The position numbers and the translations under genes were made by a program. Positions 33,781 through 41,291 of a DNA stretch of 64,000 nucleotides are shown here, one piece after another. The notes under the pieces are model-generated. The model was not told the origin of the DNA. It did not search any database and saw nothing but the letters and a program-made list of their open reading frames with translations. The stretch covers positions 186,001 through 250,000 of the forward strand of contig JAOSJM010000001.1 in the NCBI GenBank assembly GCA_027494165.1. The letters are read 5' to 3'. Each line of letters begins with the position of its first letter. Position 1 is the first letter of the stretch. The stretch comes from Acidimicrobiia bacterium (GTDB lineage: Bacteria > Actinomycetota > Acidimicrobiia > IMCC26256 > JAOSJM01).

Positions 33781-35046
33781 ATGGAAGCCAGGTGGGTCGT
33801 GCGCCCGGGTCCGCCGCTGTCGGGATGCGTTCGCGTCTCGGGGGCCACGAAGAACGCCGGGCTCAAGCAGATGGCGGCCGCCCTCCTGGTGCCCGGGGTC
33901 ACGGTGCTGCGCAACATCCCCCCCGTCGCCGACCTCGACGTGATGATCGACCTCCTGCGGGCGATCGGGGCCGAGGTCGAGTGGGGTGGTCCCGAGGAGC
34001 TGCGCATCGACGCCACCGGGCCCCTCTGGCCCGAGGCTCCCTACGAGCTCGTCTCCCGGATGCGGGCGTCGATCAACGTGCTCGGGCCGTTGCTGGCCCG
34101 CTGCGGCGAGGCCCGCGTGGCCATGCCGGGCGGCGACAACATCGGCAGCCGCAAGCTCGACATGCACTTCCGCGGCCTCGAGGCCATGGGCGCCGAGCTG
34201 GAGGTCGTCCACGGTTTCATCGAGGCCCGCACCAACGTCCTGGCGGGCGCTCGGGTGGTGCTCGAGTTCCCGAGTGTCGGAGCGACCGAGAACCTCCTCA
34301 CCGCGGCGGTGCTCGCCAAGGGCCAGACGGTGATCGAGAACGCCGCCCGCGAGCCCGAGATCACCGACCTCGCCGCCTTCCTCAACCGGACCGGCGCCCG
34401 GGTGATCGGGGCGGGCACCTCCACCATCGAGGTCGAGGGCGTCGACGAGCTCGTCCCCGTGGAGAGCGAGCTGATGGGCGACCGGGTCGAGGCGGGCACG
34501 CTGCTCATGGCCTGCGGCATGGCCGGAGGGGAGATCTCCGTCGAGGGCACCCGGCTCGAGCACCTCGAGATGGTCGTGCTCAAGCTGGCCGAGATGGGCA
34601 TGCGCGTCTCACCCACCCCCGACGGCCTGTGGGCCCGGGCCGAGGGGCGCCTCGACGCCGTCGACGTCGCCACCCTGCCGTACCCGGGCTTCCCGACCGA
34701 CTTCATGCCGATGGCCGTCTCGGTCCTGTCGGTGGCGGACGGCACCGCCATCGTCACCGAGAACGTCTTCGACAACCGGTTCACGTTCGTGGACGAGCTG
34801 AACCGCATGGGGGCGGACGTGCGGACGGAGGGGCGCCACGCCGTCGTCCGGGGCGTGCCCCGCCTCTCGGGGGCGCCGGTGCGGGCGCTCGACGTCCGGG
34901 CGGGTGCGGCGCTGGTCCTGGCCGGGCTGGCCGCCGACGGCGAGACCACGGTCTTCGACTGCCACCACGTGGCCCGCGGGTACGTCGACCTGCCGGGGAA
35001 GCTGCGCGCCCTGGGGGCCGACGTCGAGGCGGTCCCGGCCGGCTGA
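33781..35046 (+). CDS. murA: UDP-N-acetylglucosamine 1-carboxyvinyltransferase with Cys-to-Asp active site
   Basis: A 421-residue MurA that adds enolpyruvate from PEP to UDP-GlcNAc, the first step of peptidoglycan synthesis. VSGATKNAGLKQMAAALL carries the conserved Lys-Asn pair (Lys24). The loop that normally reads PGGCAIG is here MPGGDNIGSRKLDMHF, with Asp119 in place of the Cys alkylated by fosfomycin. The same change makes mycobacterial and chlamydial MurA fosfomycin-insensitive, so this organism is probably intrinsically resistant through the enzyme. Length and all other regions are normal. In M. tuberculosis murA also lies a little downstream of atpC. Confidence 0.97.
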   Translation: MEARWVVRPGPPLSGCVRVSGATKNAGLKQMAAALLVPGVTVLRNIPPVADLDVMIDLLRAIGAEVEWGGPEELRIDATGPLWPEAPYELVSRMRASINVLGPLLARCGEARVAMPGGDNIGSRKLDMHFRGLEAMGAELEVVHGFIEARTNVLAGARVVLEFPSVGATENLLTAAVLAKGQTVIENAAREPEITDLAAFLNRTGARVIGAGTSTIEVEGVDELVPVESELMGDRVEAGTLLMACGMAGGEISVEGTRLEHLEMVVLKLAEMGMRVSPTPDGLWARAEGRLDAVDVATLPYPGFPTDFMPMAVSVLSVADGTAIVTENVFDNRFTFVDELNRMGADVRTEGRHAVVRGVPRLSGAPVRALDVRAGAALVLAGLAADGETTVFDCHHVARGYVDLPGKLRALGADVEAVPAG

Positions 35047-35155
35047 AGCCCGGGCGTCGACCGGTGTGGGGGGAGCCCCGGTCCGGACCGCGGCCGGGAA
35101 GACCTACCATGGGGATGTCGTTGCCCCTAGGTGACCACCGACGAGGAGAGGGTGC

Positions 35156-35398
35156 ATGTCGCTCGACATGGCCAGCATGGAGCAGGGTGTCCTGGACGCC
35201 ATCGAGATGATCCGCCCGGCGCTGCAGGCCGACGGTGGCGACATCGTGTACCGCGAGATCGACGCCGACGGCGTGGTGCACGTCACGCTCGTGGGGGCCT
35301 GCGGGAGCTGTCCGGTGTCGACCATGACCCTGAAGGCCGGGGTCGAGCGGATCATCATGGACCGGGTCCCGGGCGTGACGGAGGTCGTCGCGGACTGA
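35156..35398 (+). CDS. NifU C-terminal-domain protein (Fe-S scaffold)
   Basis: An 80-residue Nfu-type protein. The core is IRPALQADGGDIVYREID followed by GACGSCPVSTMTLKAGVE, whose CxxC binds a transferable Fe-S cluster. It lacks the N-terminal domain of full Nfu/NifU. Other in-frame starts are close; ATG 35156 has GAGGAG about ten bases upstream. A TACCAT hexamer lies at 35104. It probably serves cluster delivery to cytoplasmic enzymes such as GltB, which is an inference. Confidence 0.9.
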   Translation: MSLDMASMEQGVLDAIEMIRPALQADGGDIVYREIDADGVVHVTLVGACGSCPVSTMTLKAGVERIIMDRVPGVTEVVAD

Positions 35399-35454
35399 CG
35401 GTTGGGCCCGCCGCGCCGGCCCCGCCGGTCGCGTGGCCGCGATGACCGCGGCCG

Positions 35455-35811
35455 TCAGCGGGTCCCGAGGTGACGGGGGTCGGTGACGAGGAGCTTGGCC
35501 CGGACCGTCTCGCGCACGTGGGCGAACACCTCGTCCCGGCGGTCGTCGAGCGAGCCGTCGCGCACGGCCCGGGCCAGCTCGGCGTTGAGGTCGGCGAGGG
35601 AGCCGTCGTGGCCGAGGAGAGCCACGAGCCGCGCCCGCTCGGACCGGTCGATCTCGGGGTCCAGCGCCAGCTCGCGCTCCACCATGCCCAGCACGTTCGC
35701 GGCGACCCGGGCGTGGAACGAGACCCGGCCGTCGGTGGCGGGCATCACATCGCGCTCGAGGAACTCGCGCACGGCCTCCACGAGCTCGGCGGCGGTGGGT
35801 CGGTCCTGCAT
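35455..35811 (-). CDS. DUF6285 domain-containing protein
   Basis: A 118-residue protein (TAAELVEAVREFLERDVMPATDGRVSFHARVAANVLGMVERELAL is its conserved stretch in part) of the DUF6285 type, which usually follows an APH-family phosphotransferase gene linked to acyl-CoA metabolism. The ATG shares one base with the stop of that gene here (TGATG), showing obligate coupling. Function is unknown; it may help the partner kinase-like protein. Confidence 0.78.
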   Translation of the reverse strand: MQDRPTAAELVEAVREFLERDVMPATDGRVSFHARVAANVLGMVERELALDPEIDRSERARLVALLGHDGSLADLNAELARAVRDGSLDDRRDEVFAHVRETVRAKLLVTDPRHLGTR

Positions 35812-36863
35812 CAGGAGATCTCCTCGAGGAGGTCGAGCAGGTCCCACTCCATCTCCGCGGCCCGGCGGCCGAGGGCGGCCAGCTCCACCGAGCGCACGGC
35901 GCCGGAGAGGTGGGTCGCGGCCTGCATCACGCAGACCACGCCCCACTTGAGGGTGCCGAACGCCTCCCAGTAGCGCAGCGTCGCCAGGTCGACCGAGCGC
36001 CCGCTGGCCCTCCCGTAGGCGTCGAGCAGCTCCTCGTAGGAGCCGAACCCGCCGACGGGGCGGTCGTCGGCGCCGAAGCGCCACGACCGGACGCACAGCC
36101 AGCCGAGGTCCTCGACGGGGTCGCCGAGGTGCGCGAGCTCCCAGTCGAGCACGGCCCGGACCCCCTCGGGGCCGACGACGAGGTTGCCGTTGCGGAAGTC
36201 ACCGTGCACGAGCGTCGGGGCCTCCGGGCCCGGTGGGACGCGCTCCTCGAGCCAGCGCAGGCCCAGCTCGAAGGCGGGATGGGGTTCCCCCAGGGCGTCG
36301 AGGAGGTCCCGGTACTGCTCGACCTGCTCGACCGCACCCAGCACCGGGAGGTCGGGGAGCGTGGCCGGATCGACCGCGTGCACGAGCGCCGCGATCTCGC
36401 CGCACTGGCGGGCCATCGCGCGCCGCGCCCCGGCGTAGGCGTCGTCGCGGAGGATCCGCCGGGGGATCGTCTCACCCTCGACGCGGTCCATCACGAAGCC
36501 GTCCCCGAGGCCGTCACCGGGCTCCAGCAGGACGCGCACCCCGGGCACGGGCACGCCGGCGAGCCTCGTGGCCTCGAGGAGCCGGTACTCGACGTCCCGG
36601 GAGCTGTGGCCGGAGTGACCGCCGGGGTCGCGCCGGAGGACGAGCCCGAGGGTCTCTCCGCCCTCGACCTCGGCGTCGAGCGACCACGACTCGCGCGACG
36701 CCCCGCCCGAGAGGCGCCGGAGCGCCCTGACCGTGACCGGTCGCCCCAGGTGGCGCGCGAGCACCGCCGCCACGGATTCCCCGTCGACGGACCGGCTCAC
36801 CTCGGTGCTCCGCGCGCTCGCGACATCCAGGGGAACGTACCGCTGCCGCGACCCCGTCCGCAT
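35811..36863 (-). CDS. Aminoglycoside-phosphotransferase-fold protein (ACAD10-type family)
   Basis: A 350-residue protein-kinase-like fold. The Brenner-type motif LVHGDFRNGNLVV holds the catalytic Asp and Mg-binding Asn, and VLDWELAHLGDPVEDLGWL the metal-binding Asp. An N-lobe (LSGGASRESWSLDAEV) precedes them. The best relatives are APH domains associated with acyl-CoA dehydrogenases, believed to phosphorylate hydroxyacyl-CoA or similar substrates, not antibiotics. The gene forms a pair with the DUF6285 gene and starts 18 bases after the GH15 stop. Confidence 0.85.
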   Translation of the reverse strand: MRTGSRQRYVPLDVASARSTEVSRSVDGESVAAVLARHLGRPVTVRALRRLSGGASRESWSLDAEVEGGETLGLVLRRDPGGHSGHSSRDVEYRLLEATRLAGVPVPGVRVLLEPGDGLGDGFVMDRVEGETIPRRILRDDAYAGARRAMARQCGEIAALVHAVDPATLPDLPVLGAVEQVEQYRDLLDALGEPHPAFELGLRWLEERVPPGPEAPTLVHGDFRNGNLVVGPEGVRAVLDWELAHLGDPVEDLGWLCVRSWRFGADDRPVGGFGSYEELLDAYGRASGRSVDLATLRYWEAFGTLKWGVVCVMQAATHLSGAVRSVELAALGRRAAEMEWDLLDLLEEIS

Positions 36864-36881
36864 GCCCTCTCGTGGCGGAGC

Positions 36882-38666
36882 TCAAGGGGCGCGGCGCGGG
36901 GTCGCCTCGGACCCTCGGGCGAGGAGCGACGCCGAGTGGACGACCCCGATGTGGGAGAGCGCCTGGGGATGGTTCCCCACGAGCCGCCCGGCCGTGACCT
37001 CGTACTGCTCGGAGAGGAGGCCCGTGCGGCCGCGCAGGGCCAGGACCCGTTCGAAGATCGCGCGGCCCCGGGGCACGTCGCCGGCGAGGACGTGGTTGTC
37101 GGTCAACCAGAAGGAGCAGGGGAGGAACGCTCCCTCGCCGGGGGCCAGGCCGTCGTCGGTGGACCCGGACCGGTAGCGGTGCACGAGCCCGGCGCTGACG
37201 AGCTCCCGCTCGACCGCCGCCACCGTGCCCCGGACCCGGTCGTCACACGCGGGGAGGAAGCCGACGAGAGGGAGGAGGAGGAGGCTCGCGTCGATCTCGC
37301 CCGAGCCGTAGGACTGCACGAACGTGCGGCGATCCGCGTCGTATCCCCGTTCGCACACCTCGGCGTGGATCTCGTCGCGGATCCTCCGCCAGCGCTCGAC
37401 CGGCCCGTCGTCGCGAGACGTCTCGGCGGTGCGGATGGCCCGGTCGAAGGCGGTCCAGGCCATGACCTTCGAGTGGGTGAAGTGCCTCCGGGGACCCCTG
37501 ACCTCCCAGATCCCGTCGTCGGGTTCCCGCCAGGCACCCTCGAGCCAGTCGAGGACGACCCGCTCGACCTCCCGTGCGTGGGCCTCGGGCGGGACCCCGA
37601 ACCGGCGGGCGAGGAACATCGCGTCGAGGAGCTCACCGAACACGTCGAGCTGGAGTTGCCTCGACGCCGCGTTGCCCACCCTCACCGGTGCGCTCGCCTC
37701 GTATCCCGGGAGCCAGGGCAGCTCGTGCTCGTCCAGCCTGCGCTCCCCGGAGAGCCCGTACATGATCTGGAGATCCGCCGGTCGCCCGGCCACCGCCCGC
37801 AGCAGCCAGTCACGCCAGGCGACCGCCTCCTCCGTGTACCCGGCGAGCAGCAGGACGTCGAGGGCGAACGTCGCGTCGCGCAACCAGCAGTACCGGTAGT
37901 CCCAGTTCCGGCCACCGCCGAGGCGCTCGGGCAACGAGGTCGTCGGGGCCGCGACGATCCCGCCGGTCGCGGAGAACGTGAGCGCCTTGAGCGTCAGCAG
38001 GGACCGCAGCACGGCGTCGGGGTGCTCGTCCGGGACACGGGCGCACCCGGCCCACGCGCTCCACCAGGCCATGGCCCGCTCGAGGGCGTCCGGCACAGGG
38101 GCTGCGGGCGGCGGCTCGTGGGAGGGATGCCACGCCAGGGCGAAGGTCGCGCGGTCGCCGGCCTCCACCTCCAGCTCGGCCACCGTCGTGAAGCCCTCTC
38201 CCCGGGTCGCCACGTCGCTCCGGAGGATCAGGGCGTCGGGGCCGGCGACGGCCGAGAGCGCGCCGTCGAGGTTCCGGACCCACGGCACGATCGACCCGTA
38301 GTCGAAGCGGATCACGAGCTGCATCCGCACGGGAACCCGGCCCGAGACCCCTTCGACCCGCCGCAGGAGATGGGACCCCTCGCCCCCGGGGAGCATCCCG
38401 TCCACCACCCGGACCGTCCCCCGGACCGTCTCGAACACCGTCTCGACGACGAGCGTGTCATCCAGGTATCGCTGGTGGGTGCGGAGCACCCCTCCGGCCG
38501 GGGCCAGGAGCCACCGGCCGTGCCGCTCGTCCCCGAGGAGCGCCGCGAAGCACGCCGGGGAGTCGAAGCGGGGCAGGCACAACCAGTCCACGGACCCGTC
38601 GGCGCCGACCAGGGCGGCGGTGCGGGTGTCGCCGAGGAGCGCGTAGTCCTCGAGCCGGCTGGGCAC
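36882..38666 (-). CDS. Glycoside hydrolase family 15 protein (trehalase/glucoamylase-like)
   Basis: A 594-residue GH15 enzyme: an N-terminal beta-sandwich (LEDYALLGDTRTAALVGADGSVDWLCLPRFDSPACF) and a catalytic (alpha/alpha)6 barrel with NWDYRYCWLRDATFALDVLL, LDEHELPWLPGYEAS and AFLPCSFWLTDNHVL. Mycobacterial trehalase belongs to this family, so trehalose or maltooligosaccharide hydrolysis is likely. The GTG at 38666 is chosen for the canonical N-terminus; CAGGA precedes it. No signal peptide is seen, so it works inside the cell. An APH-fold gene follows closely. Confidence 0.9.
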   Translation of the reverse strand: MPSRLEDYALLGDTRTAALVGADGSVDWLCLPRFDSPACFAALLGDERHGRWLLAPAGGVLRTHQRYLDDTLVVETVFETVRGTVRVVDGMLPGGEGSHLLRRVEGVSGRVPVRMQLVIRFDYGSIVPWVRNLDGALSAVAGPDALILRSDVATRGEGFTTVAELEVEAGDRATFALAWHPSHEPPPAAPVPDALERAMAWWSAWAGCARVPDEHPDAVLRSLLTLKALTFSATGGIVAAPTTSLPERLGGGRNWDYRYCWLRDATFALDVLLLAGYTEEAVAWRDWLLRAVAGRPADLQIMYGLSGERRLDEHELPWLPGYEASAPVRVGNAASRQLQLDVFGELLDAMFLARRFGVPPEAHAREVERVVLDWLEGAWREPDDGIWEVRGPRRHFTHSKVMAWTAFDRAIRTAETSRDDGPVERWRRIRDEIHAEVCERGYDADRRTFVQSYGSGEIDASLLLLPLVGFLPACDDRVRGTVAAVERELVSAGLVHRYRSGSTDDGLAPGEGAFLPCSFWLTDNHVLAGDVPRGRAIFERVLALRGRTGLLSEQYEVTAGRLVGNHPQALSHIGVVHSASLLARGSEATPRRAP

Positions 38667-38694
38667 GCGGCCATCCTGGCACGCCAGGTGCCGC

Positions 38695-38991
38695 TCAGAG
38701 ACCGGTCGGCTCCTCCAGCCACTGCTCGGCGATCTCCCCGTGCTCGACCCGGATGCGGGTCGAGCCGCCCGGACCACCGTCTCCGAGGGAGCCCCATCGG
38801 ATCACCGCCGCGGTGCCGCCCTCGTCGAGGACCTCGACGTCGTGGGGACCGAACCGGACGAGGGGACCTTCCTCGAGGCGCCGGGCGACGTGCTCGCGCC
38901 CGGTCACGGTCTCGTCGCCGACGTGGAGCAGGGCGTCCGGGGCGTAGAGGCCGAGCGCGGCCATCAGGTCGGCCTCCTCCACGGCCTCCAC
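38695..38991 (-). CDS. SnoaL/NTF2-like protein (start uncertain)
   Basis: A 98-residue alpha+beta cone of the SnoaL/NTF2 type: EADLMAALGLYAPDALLHVGDETVTGREHVARRL then VEVLDEGGTAAVIRW in usual order (quoted in parts). The family includes isomerases, binding and stress proteins, so function is open. Upstream of the GTG at 38991 the frame stays open without a start codon, and GAWVEAVEEAD looks like domain sequence. The true start may therefore lie upstream behind an indel, for example at a GTG in the other frame. It overlaps the cold-shock-like gene by 28 bp. Confidence 0.62.
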   Translation of the reverse strand: MEAVEEADLMAALGLYAPDALLHVGDETVTGREHVARRLEEGPLVRFGPHDVEVLDEGGTAAVIRWGSLGDGGPGGSTRIRVEHGEIAEQWLEEPTGL

Positions 38992-39335
38992 CCAGGCCCC
39001 GGCGAGCTCGTGGGCCGGGGCCGTCTCGCGAGCGGGGCCGGGCTCCCGGCGGCGCCCCCGCGTGAGCGGCTCACGCCCCGCGGCGTCGGGCCGGCGGGCA
39101 CCGGCGAGGTCCCCGAACCGGTGCTGGTGGGGGAGACCCGGGTCCCGGCGCGCAGGCGGACGTTCGCCGCGCGCTCCACCCCCGACTCGCGCCGGATGTC
39201 GAAGTGGACCCGGGCCCCGGCGGCGCGGGCGGCGGTCTCGATGTCCTCCTCCCGGGCGGGGAACTCGTGGCCGCCGCGCACCACCCGGGCGTCGCCCGTC
39301 TTCGGGTCGAACCAGGCCACGACTCCGTTCGGCAT
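38964..39335 (-). CDS. Cold-shock-domain-like protein lacking RNP motifs
   Basis: The first 65 residues match a cold-shock beta-barrel (PNGVVAWFDPKTGDARVV and, later, HFDIRRESGVERAANVRL), but the RNA-binding sequences RNP1 (KGFGFI) and RNP2 (VFVHF) are replaced by TGDARVV and HEFPARE. A Pro/Ser/Arg-rich tail of about 50 residues follows; its reading frame near the end is doubtful because the next gene overlaps it. The ATG at 39335 overlaps the CBS gene stop (TGATG), so it is cotranslated with that gene. It may have lost single-strand binding; function unknown. Confidence 0.6.
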   Translation of the reverse strand: MPNGVVAWFDPKTGDARVVRGGHEFPAREEDIETAARAAGARVHFDIRRESGVERAANVRLRAGTRVSPTSTGSGTSPVPAGPTPRGVSRSRGGAAGSPAPLARRPRPTSSPGPGWRPWRRPT

Positions 39336-39832
39336 CACGGACCTCCGGTGCGCTCGGCCGGCAACGGCTCCTCCCCGGCCCCCGCGGACTCCGCGCCGAT
39401 CACCCGGGCCAGCTTGTCGAGCTCGCGGGCGAGCAGCACGGCGAGGTCGTCGAGCGCGACCAGGCCGACGAGGCGGCCCTCGGCGTCGAGCGCGGGCACC
39501 CGCCGGAACCCCGTCGTGGCCATGCGGGTGGCCACCTCGAGCACGTCGGTGGTGTCCGGCACCCAGACCACGTCTGGGGACATGACGTCGGCCACGGTGG
39601 CGCCCAGCGCGAGATCCCTGGCCACGCCCCGCACGACGATGTCACGGTCGGTGACCAGCCCGACGAGGTGGCCGTGCTCGTCCACGACGAGCAGGCACCC
39701 GACGCCGCGGGCGTCGATGAGCCGTGCGGCGTCGCCGAGCGTCGTGTCGGGCGGGCAGGTGACCGGGGGGACGCGGACGAGCTGGCGAAGCTCCACGGCG
39801 GCCTCCTCCTCTGCTCGGTCCTCCTCCGTCAT
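39335..39832 (-). CDS. CBS-pair domain protein (Hrp1-like)
   Basis: About 165 residues made of two CBS domains: TCPPDTTLGDAARLIDARGV/LLVVDEHGHLVGLVTDRDIV, then VWVPDTTDVLEVATRM/RRVPALDAEGRLVGLVALDDL. Such pairs bind adenosyl nucleotides. The M. tuberculosis relative Hrp1 (Rv2626c) is strongly induced by hypoxia through DosR. Start codon is uncertain: ATG 39832 is used, ATG 39838 and a GTG after GAGGAGGAGG inside the frame are possible. It heads a leftward operon with the cold-shock-like and SnoaL genes and has a DosR-like box upstream. Confidence 0.85.
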   Translation of the reverse strand: MTEEDRAEEEAAVELRQLVRVPPVTCPPDTTLGDAARLIDARGVGCLLVVDEHGHLVGLVTDRDIVVRGVARDLALGATVADVMSPDVVWVPDTTDVLEVATRMATTGFRRVPALDAEGRLVGLVALDDLAVLLARELDKLARVIGAESAGAGEEPLPAERTGGP

Positions 39833-39865
39833 GCCCATTCGACCGCGCCGGGGCCTGCGCGCCCA

Positions 39866-39880
39866 AGGGCCGAAGGTCCC
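39866..39880 (-). promoter_or_regulatory. DosR/DevR-box-like site facing the CBS operon
   Basis: Read on the minus strand this is GGGACCTTCGGCCCT, close to mycobacterial DosR boxes (for example the GGGACTTTCGGCCC type). It lies about 30 bases upstream of the CBS gene start. It differs at only one base from the site at 26549. Confidence 0.55.
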
Positions 39881-39934
39881 TCGTGCCCGTCGGAGGAGGG
39901 CGGACGCCGGCGGCCTCTGCGGGGACGAGGGTCC

Positions 39935-39949
39935 GGGACCTCCGCCCCT
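39935..39949 (+). promoter_or_regulatory. Second DosR/DevR-box-like site facing DUF1918
   Basis: GGGACCTCCGCCCCT on the plus strand matches the site at 39866 at 13 of 15 positions. It lies 55 bases before the DUF1918 start. Two boxes with opposite orientation in one divergent promoter would allow joint control of both operons. Confidence 0.45.
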
Positions 39950-40004
39950 TGTCCTCGCCCGCGTGGCGCAGCACGCTGGACGCACAGCACCGCAGGAGGG
40001 ACCG

Positions 40005-40199
40005 ATGCACGCGAACGTCGGAGACCACATCGTCGTGGACGCCACCGAGGTCGGCCAGCCCCAACGGCGCGGAGAGGTCGTCGAGGTCCGGGGGGAGACC
40101 GGTCACGAGCACTACGTCGTGCGCTGGGAGGACGGCCACGAGACCATCTTCTACCCCGGCTCCTCGGCCCACGTCGTGGAGCCGGGCGCGGGGCGGTAG
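40005..40199 (+). CDS. DUF1918 domain-containing protein
   Basis: A 64-residue SH3-like barrel of the DUF1918 family (MHANVGDHIVVDATEVGQ, GEVVEVRGETGHEHYVVRW, DGHETIFYPGSSAHVV). ATG 40005 has GGAGGG five bases upstream. The M. tuberculosis member Rv0569 is a DosR-regulon protein; a role in nucleic-acid binding has been proposed for the family. The gene begins a rightward pair with the baeRF protein, whose GTG follows its stop by three bases. Confidence 0.85.
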   Translation: MHANVGDHIVVDATEVGQPQRRGEVVEVRGETGHEHYVVRWEDGHETIFYPGSSAHVVEPGAGR

Positions 40200-40202
40200 G
40201 CG

Positions 40203-41291
40203 GTGGAGCGAGCCCGCCCGTCGGTCGTCTCCCGCCTCCAGCACGTCCGGGGCGCGCCGGCGGTGTCGCTGCTCGCACCCGTCGACCGTCACCGGCCCGG
40301 CAACGCCGAGGACCCCCTGCGTCTGCGCGGCCTCGTCGAGGAAGCCCGGCGACGCCTGTCCGAGGACTACGCGCCGGGGGTGGCCCGTGCGCTGGCCGAC
40401 CGGTTGGCAGCCGCCGTGGACCGGGTCGACCTGCGCGACCCGCCCGACGGCGTCGCCGTGTACGTGACCATGGACCGGTCGACCTCGCTGCGCCTCCCCT
40501 TCCCGGTGCGCGAACGCGTGGTGGTCGACGAGACGTTCGTCACCCGCGACCTGGTGCTCGGCTTCCAGCGCCGCCCCCGGTACCGGGTGCTGGTGCTGGG
40601 CGAGCGGCGATCGCGGCTCTTCGAGGGCGTCGTCGACCGCCTCGAGGAGTGGCACGAGGAGGGCTTCCCGTCCGTCGCGCCCGGGGCCGCCGGCGAGCCG
40701 CTCCCGTCGGGCGGGTACCCCCAGCACACGTCGCAGGCCGACGAGCAGTACCGGCAACGATTCCGCCGCGTCGACGAGGCCCTGCGAGCGATCAGCCGTG
40801 ACGATCCGCTCCCCCTCGTGGTGGTCGGGGTCGAGCGCGACCTGGCCTTCTTCGACGAGGTGACGGGGGTGGGCGACCTCGTGGCCGGCCGGGTGGCGGG
40901 GAACCACGAGGAGAGCACGGCCCACGAGGTCGCCGCGGTCGCGTGGGTCGTGATGGCGGACCACGAGGCCCGGCGGCGGGCCGCCGCGGTCGCCGAGCTC
41001 GTGGACGCGGTCGGGCGGGGCCGCGCGGTGACCGGGACCGACGAGGTCTGGACGTGCGCCCGGGAGGGGCGGGGTCACCGCCTCCTCGTCGAGGAGGACC
41101 TCGTCGAGCTCCCGAACCGTGAGGTCGACGGGCGTCTCGAACCGGCCGTGGACGTCGACGCCCCGGGCGTGATGGACGACGTCGTCGACGAGATCGTCGA
41201 GGCCGTGCTCGCCCAGGGTGGCGAGGTGACGTTCGTGGAGCCCGAGGCGCTCGCCGACCAGGGGCGCATCGGGCTGCTGCTCCGCTACTGA
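40203..41291 (+). CDS. Archaeo-eukaryotic release-factor-like (baeRF-type) protein, candidate ribosome hibernation factor
   Basis: A 362-residue protein resembling bacterial eRF1-like (baeRF) families. An N-terminal alpha/beta domain (PAVSLLAPVDRHRPGNAEDP), a middle RNase-H-like domain (RYRVLVLGERRSRLFEG ... LPLVVVGVERDLAFFDEV) and a C-terminal L7Ae-like domain (ALRAGGEVTFVEPEAL-type, here VLAQGGEVTFVEPEALAD) can be followed. The peptide-release GGQ motif is absent. Proteins of this superfamily (Balon; mycobacterial Rv2629) bind the A site of resting ribosomes, and Rv2629 is DosR-controlled. Here it sits with DUF1918 behind a DosR-like box. Hibernation is therefore a good but untested guess. 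Confidence 0.75.
   Translation: MERARPSVVSRLQHVRGAPAVSLLAPVDRHRPGNAEDPLRLRGLVEEARRRLSEDYAPGVARALADRLAAAVDRVDLRDPPDGVAVYVTMDRSTSLRLPFPVRERVVVDETFVTRDLVLGFQRRPRYRVLVLGERRSRLFEGVVDRLEEWHEEGFPSVAPGAAGEPLPSGGYPQHTSQADEQYRQRFRRVDEALRAISRDDPLPLVVVGVERDLAFFDEVTGVGDLVAGRVAGNHEESTAHEVAAVAWVVMADHEARRRAAAVAELVDAVGRGRAVTGTDEVWTCAREGRGHRLLVEEDLVELPNREVDGRLEPAVDVDAPGVMDDVVDEIVEAVLAQGGEVTFVEPEALADQGRIGLLLRY

Noticed and set aside
38964-38991. Cold-shock/SnoaL fusion protein
   Set aside because: The SnoaL frame is open into the cold-shock gene, but no start or conserved linker supports a fusion; overlap plus a possible indel is simpler.
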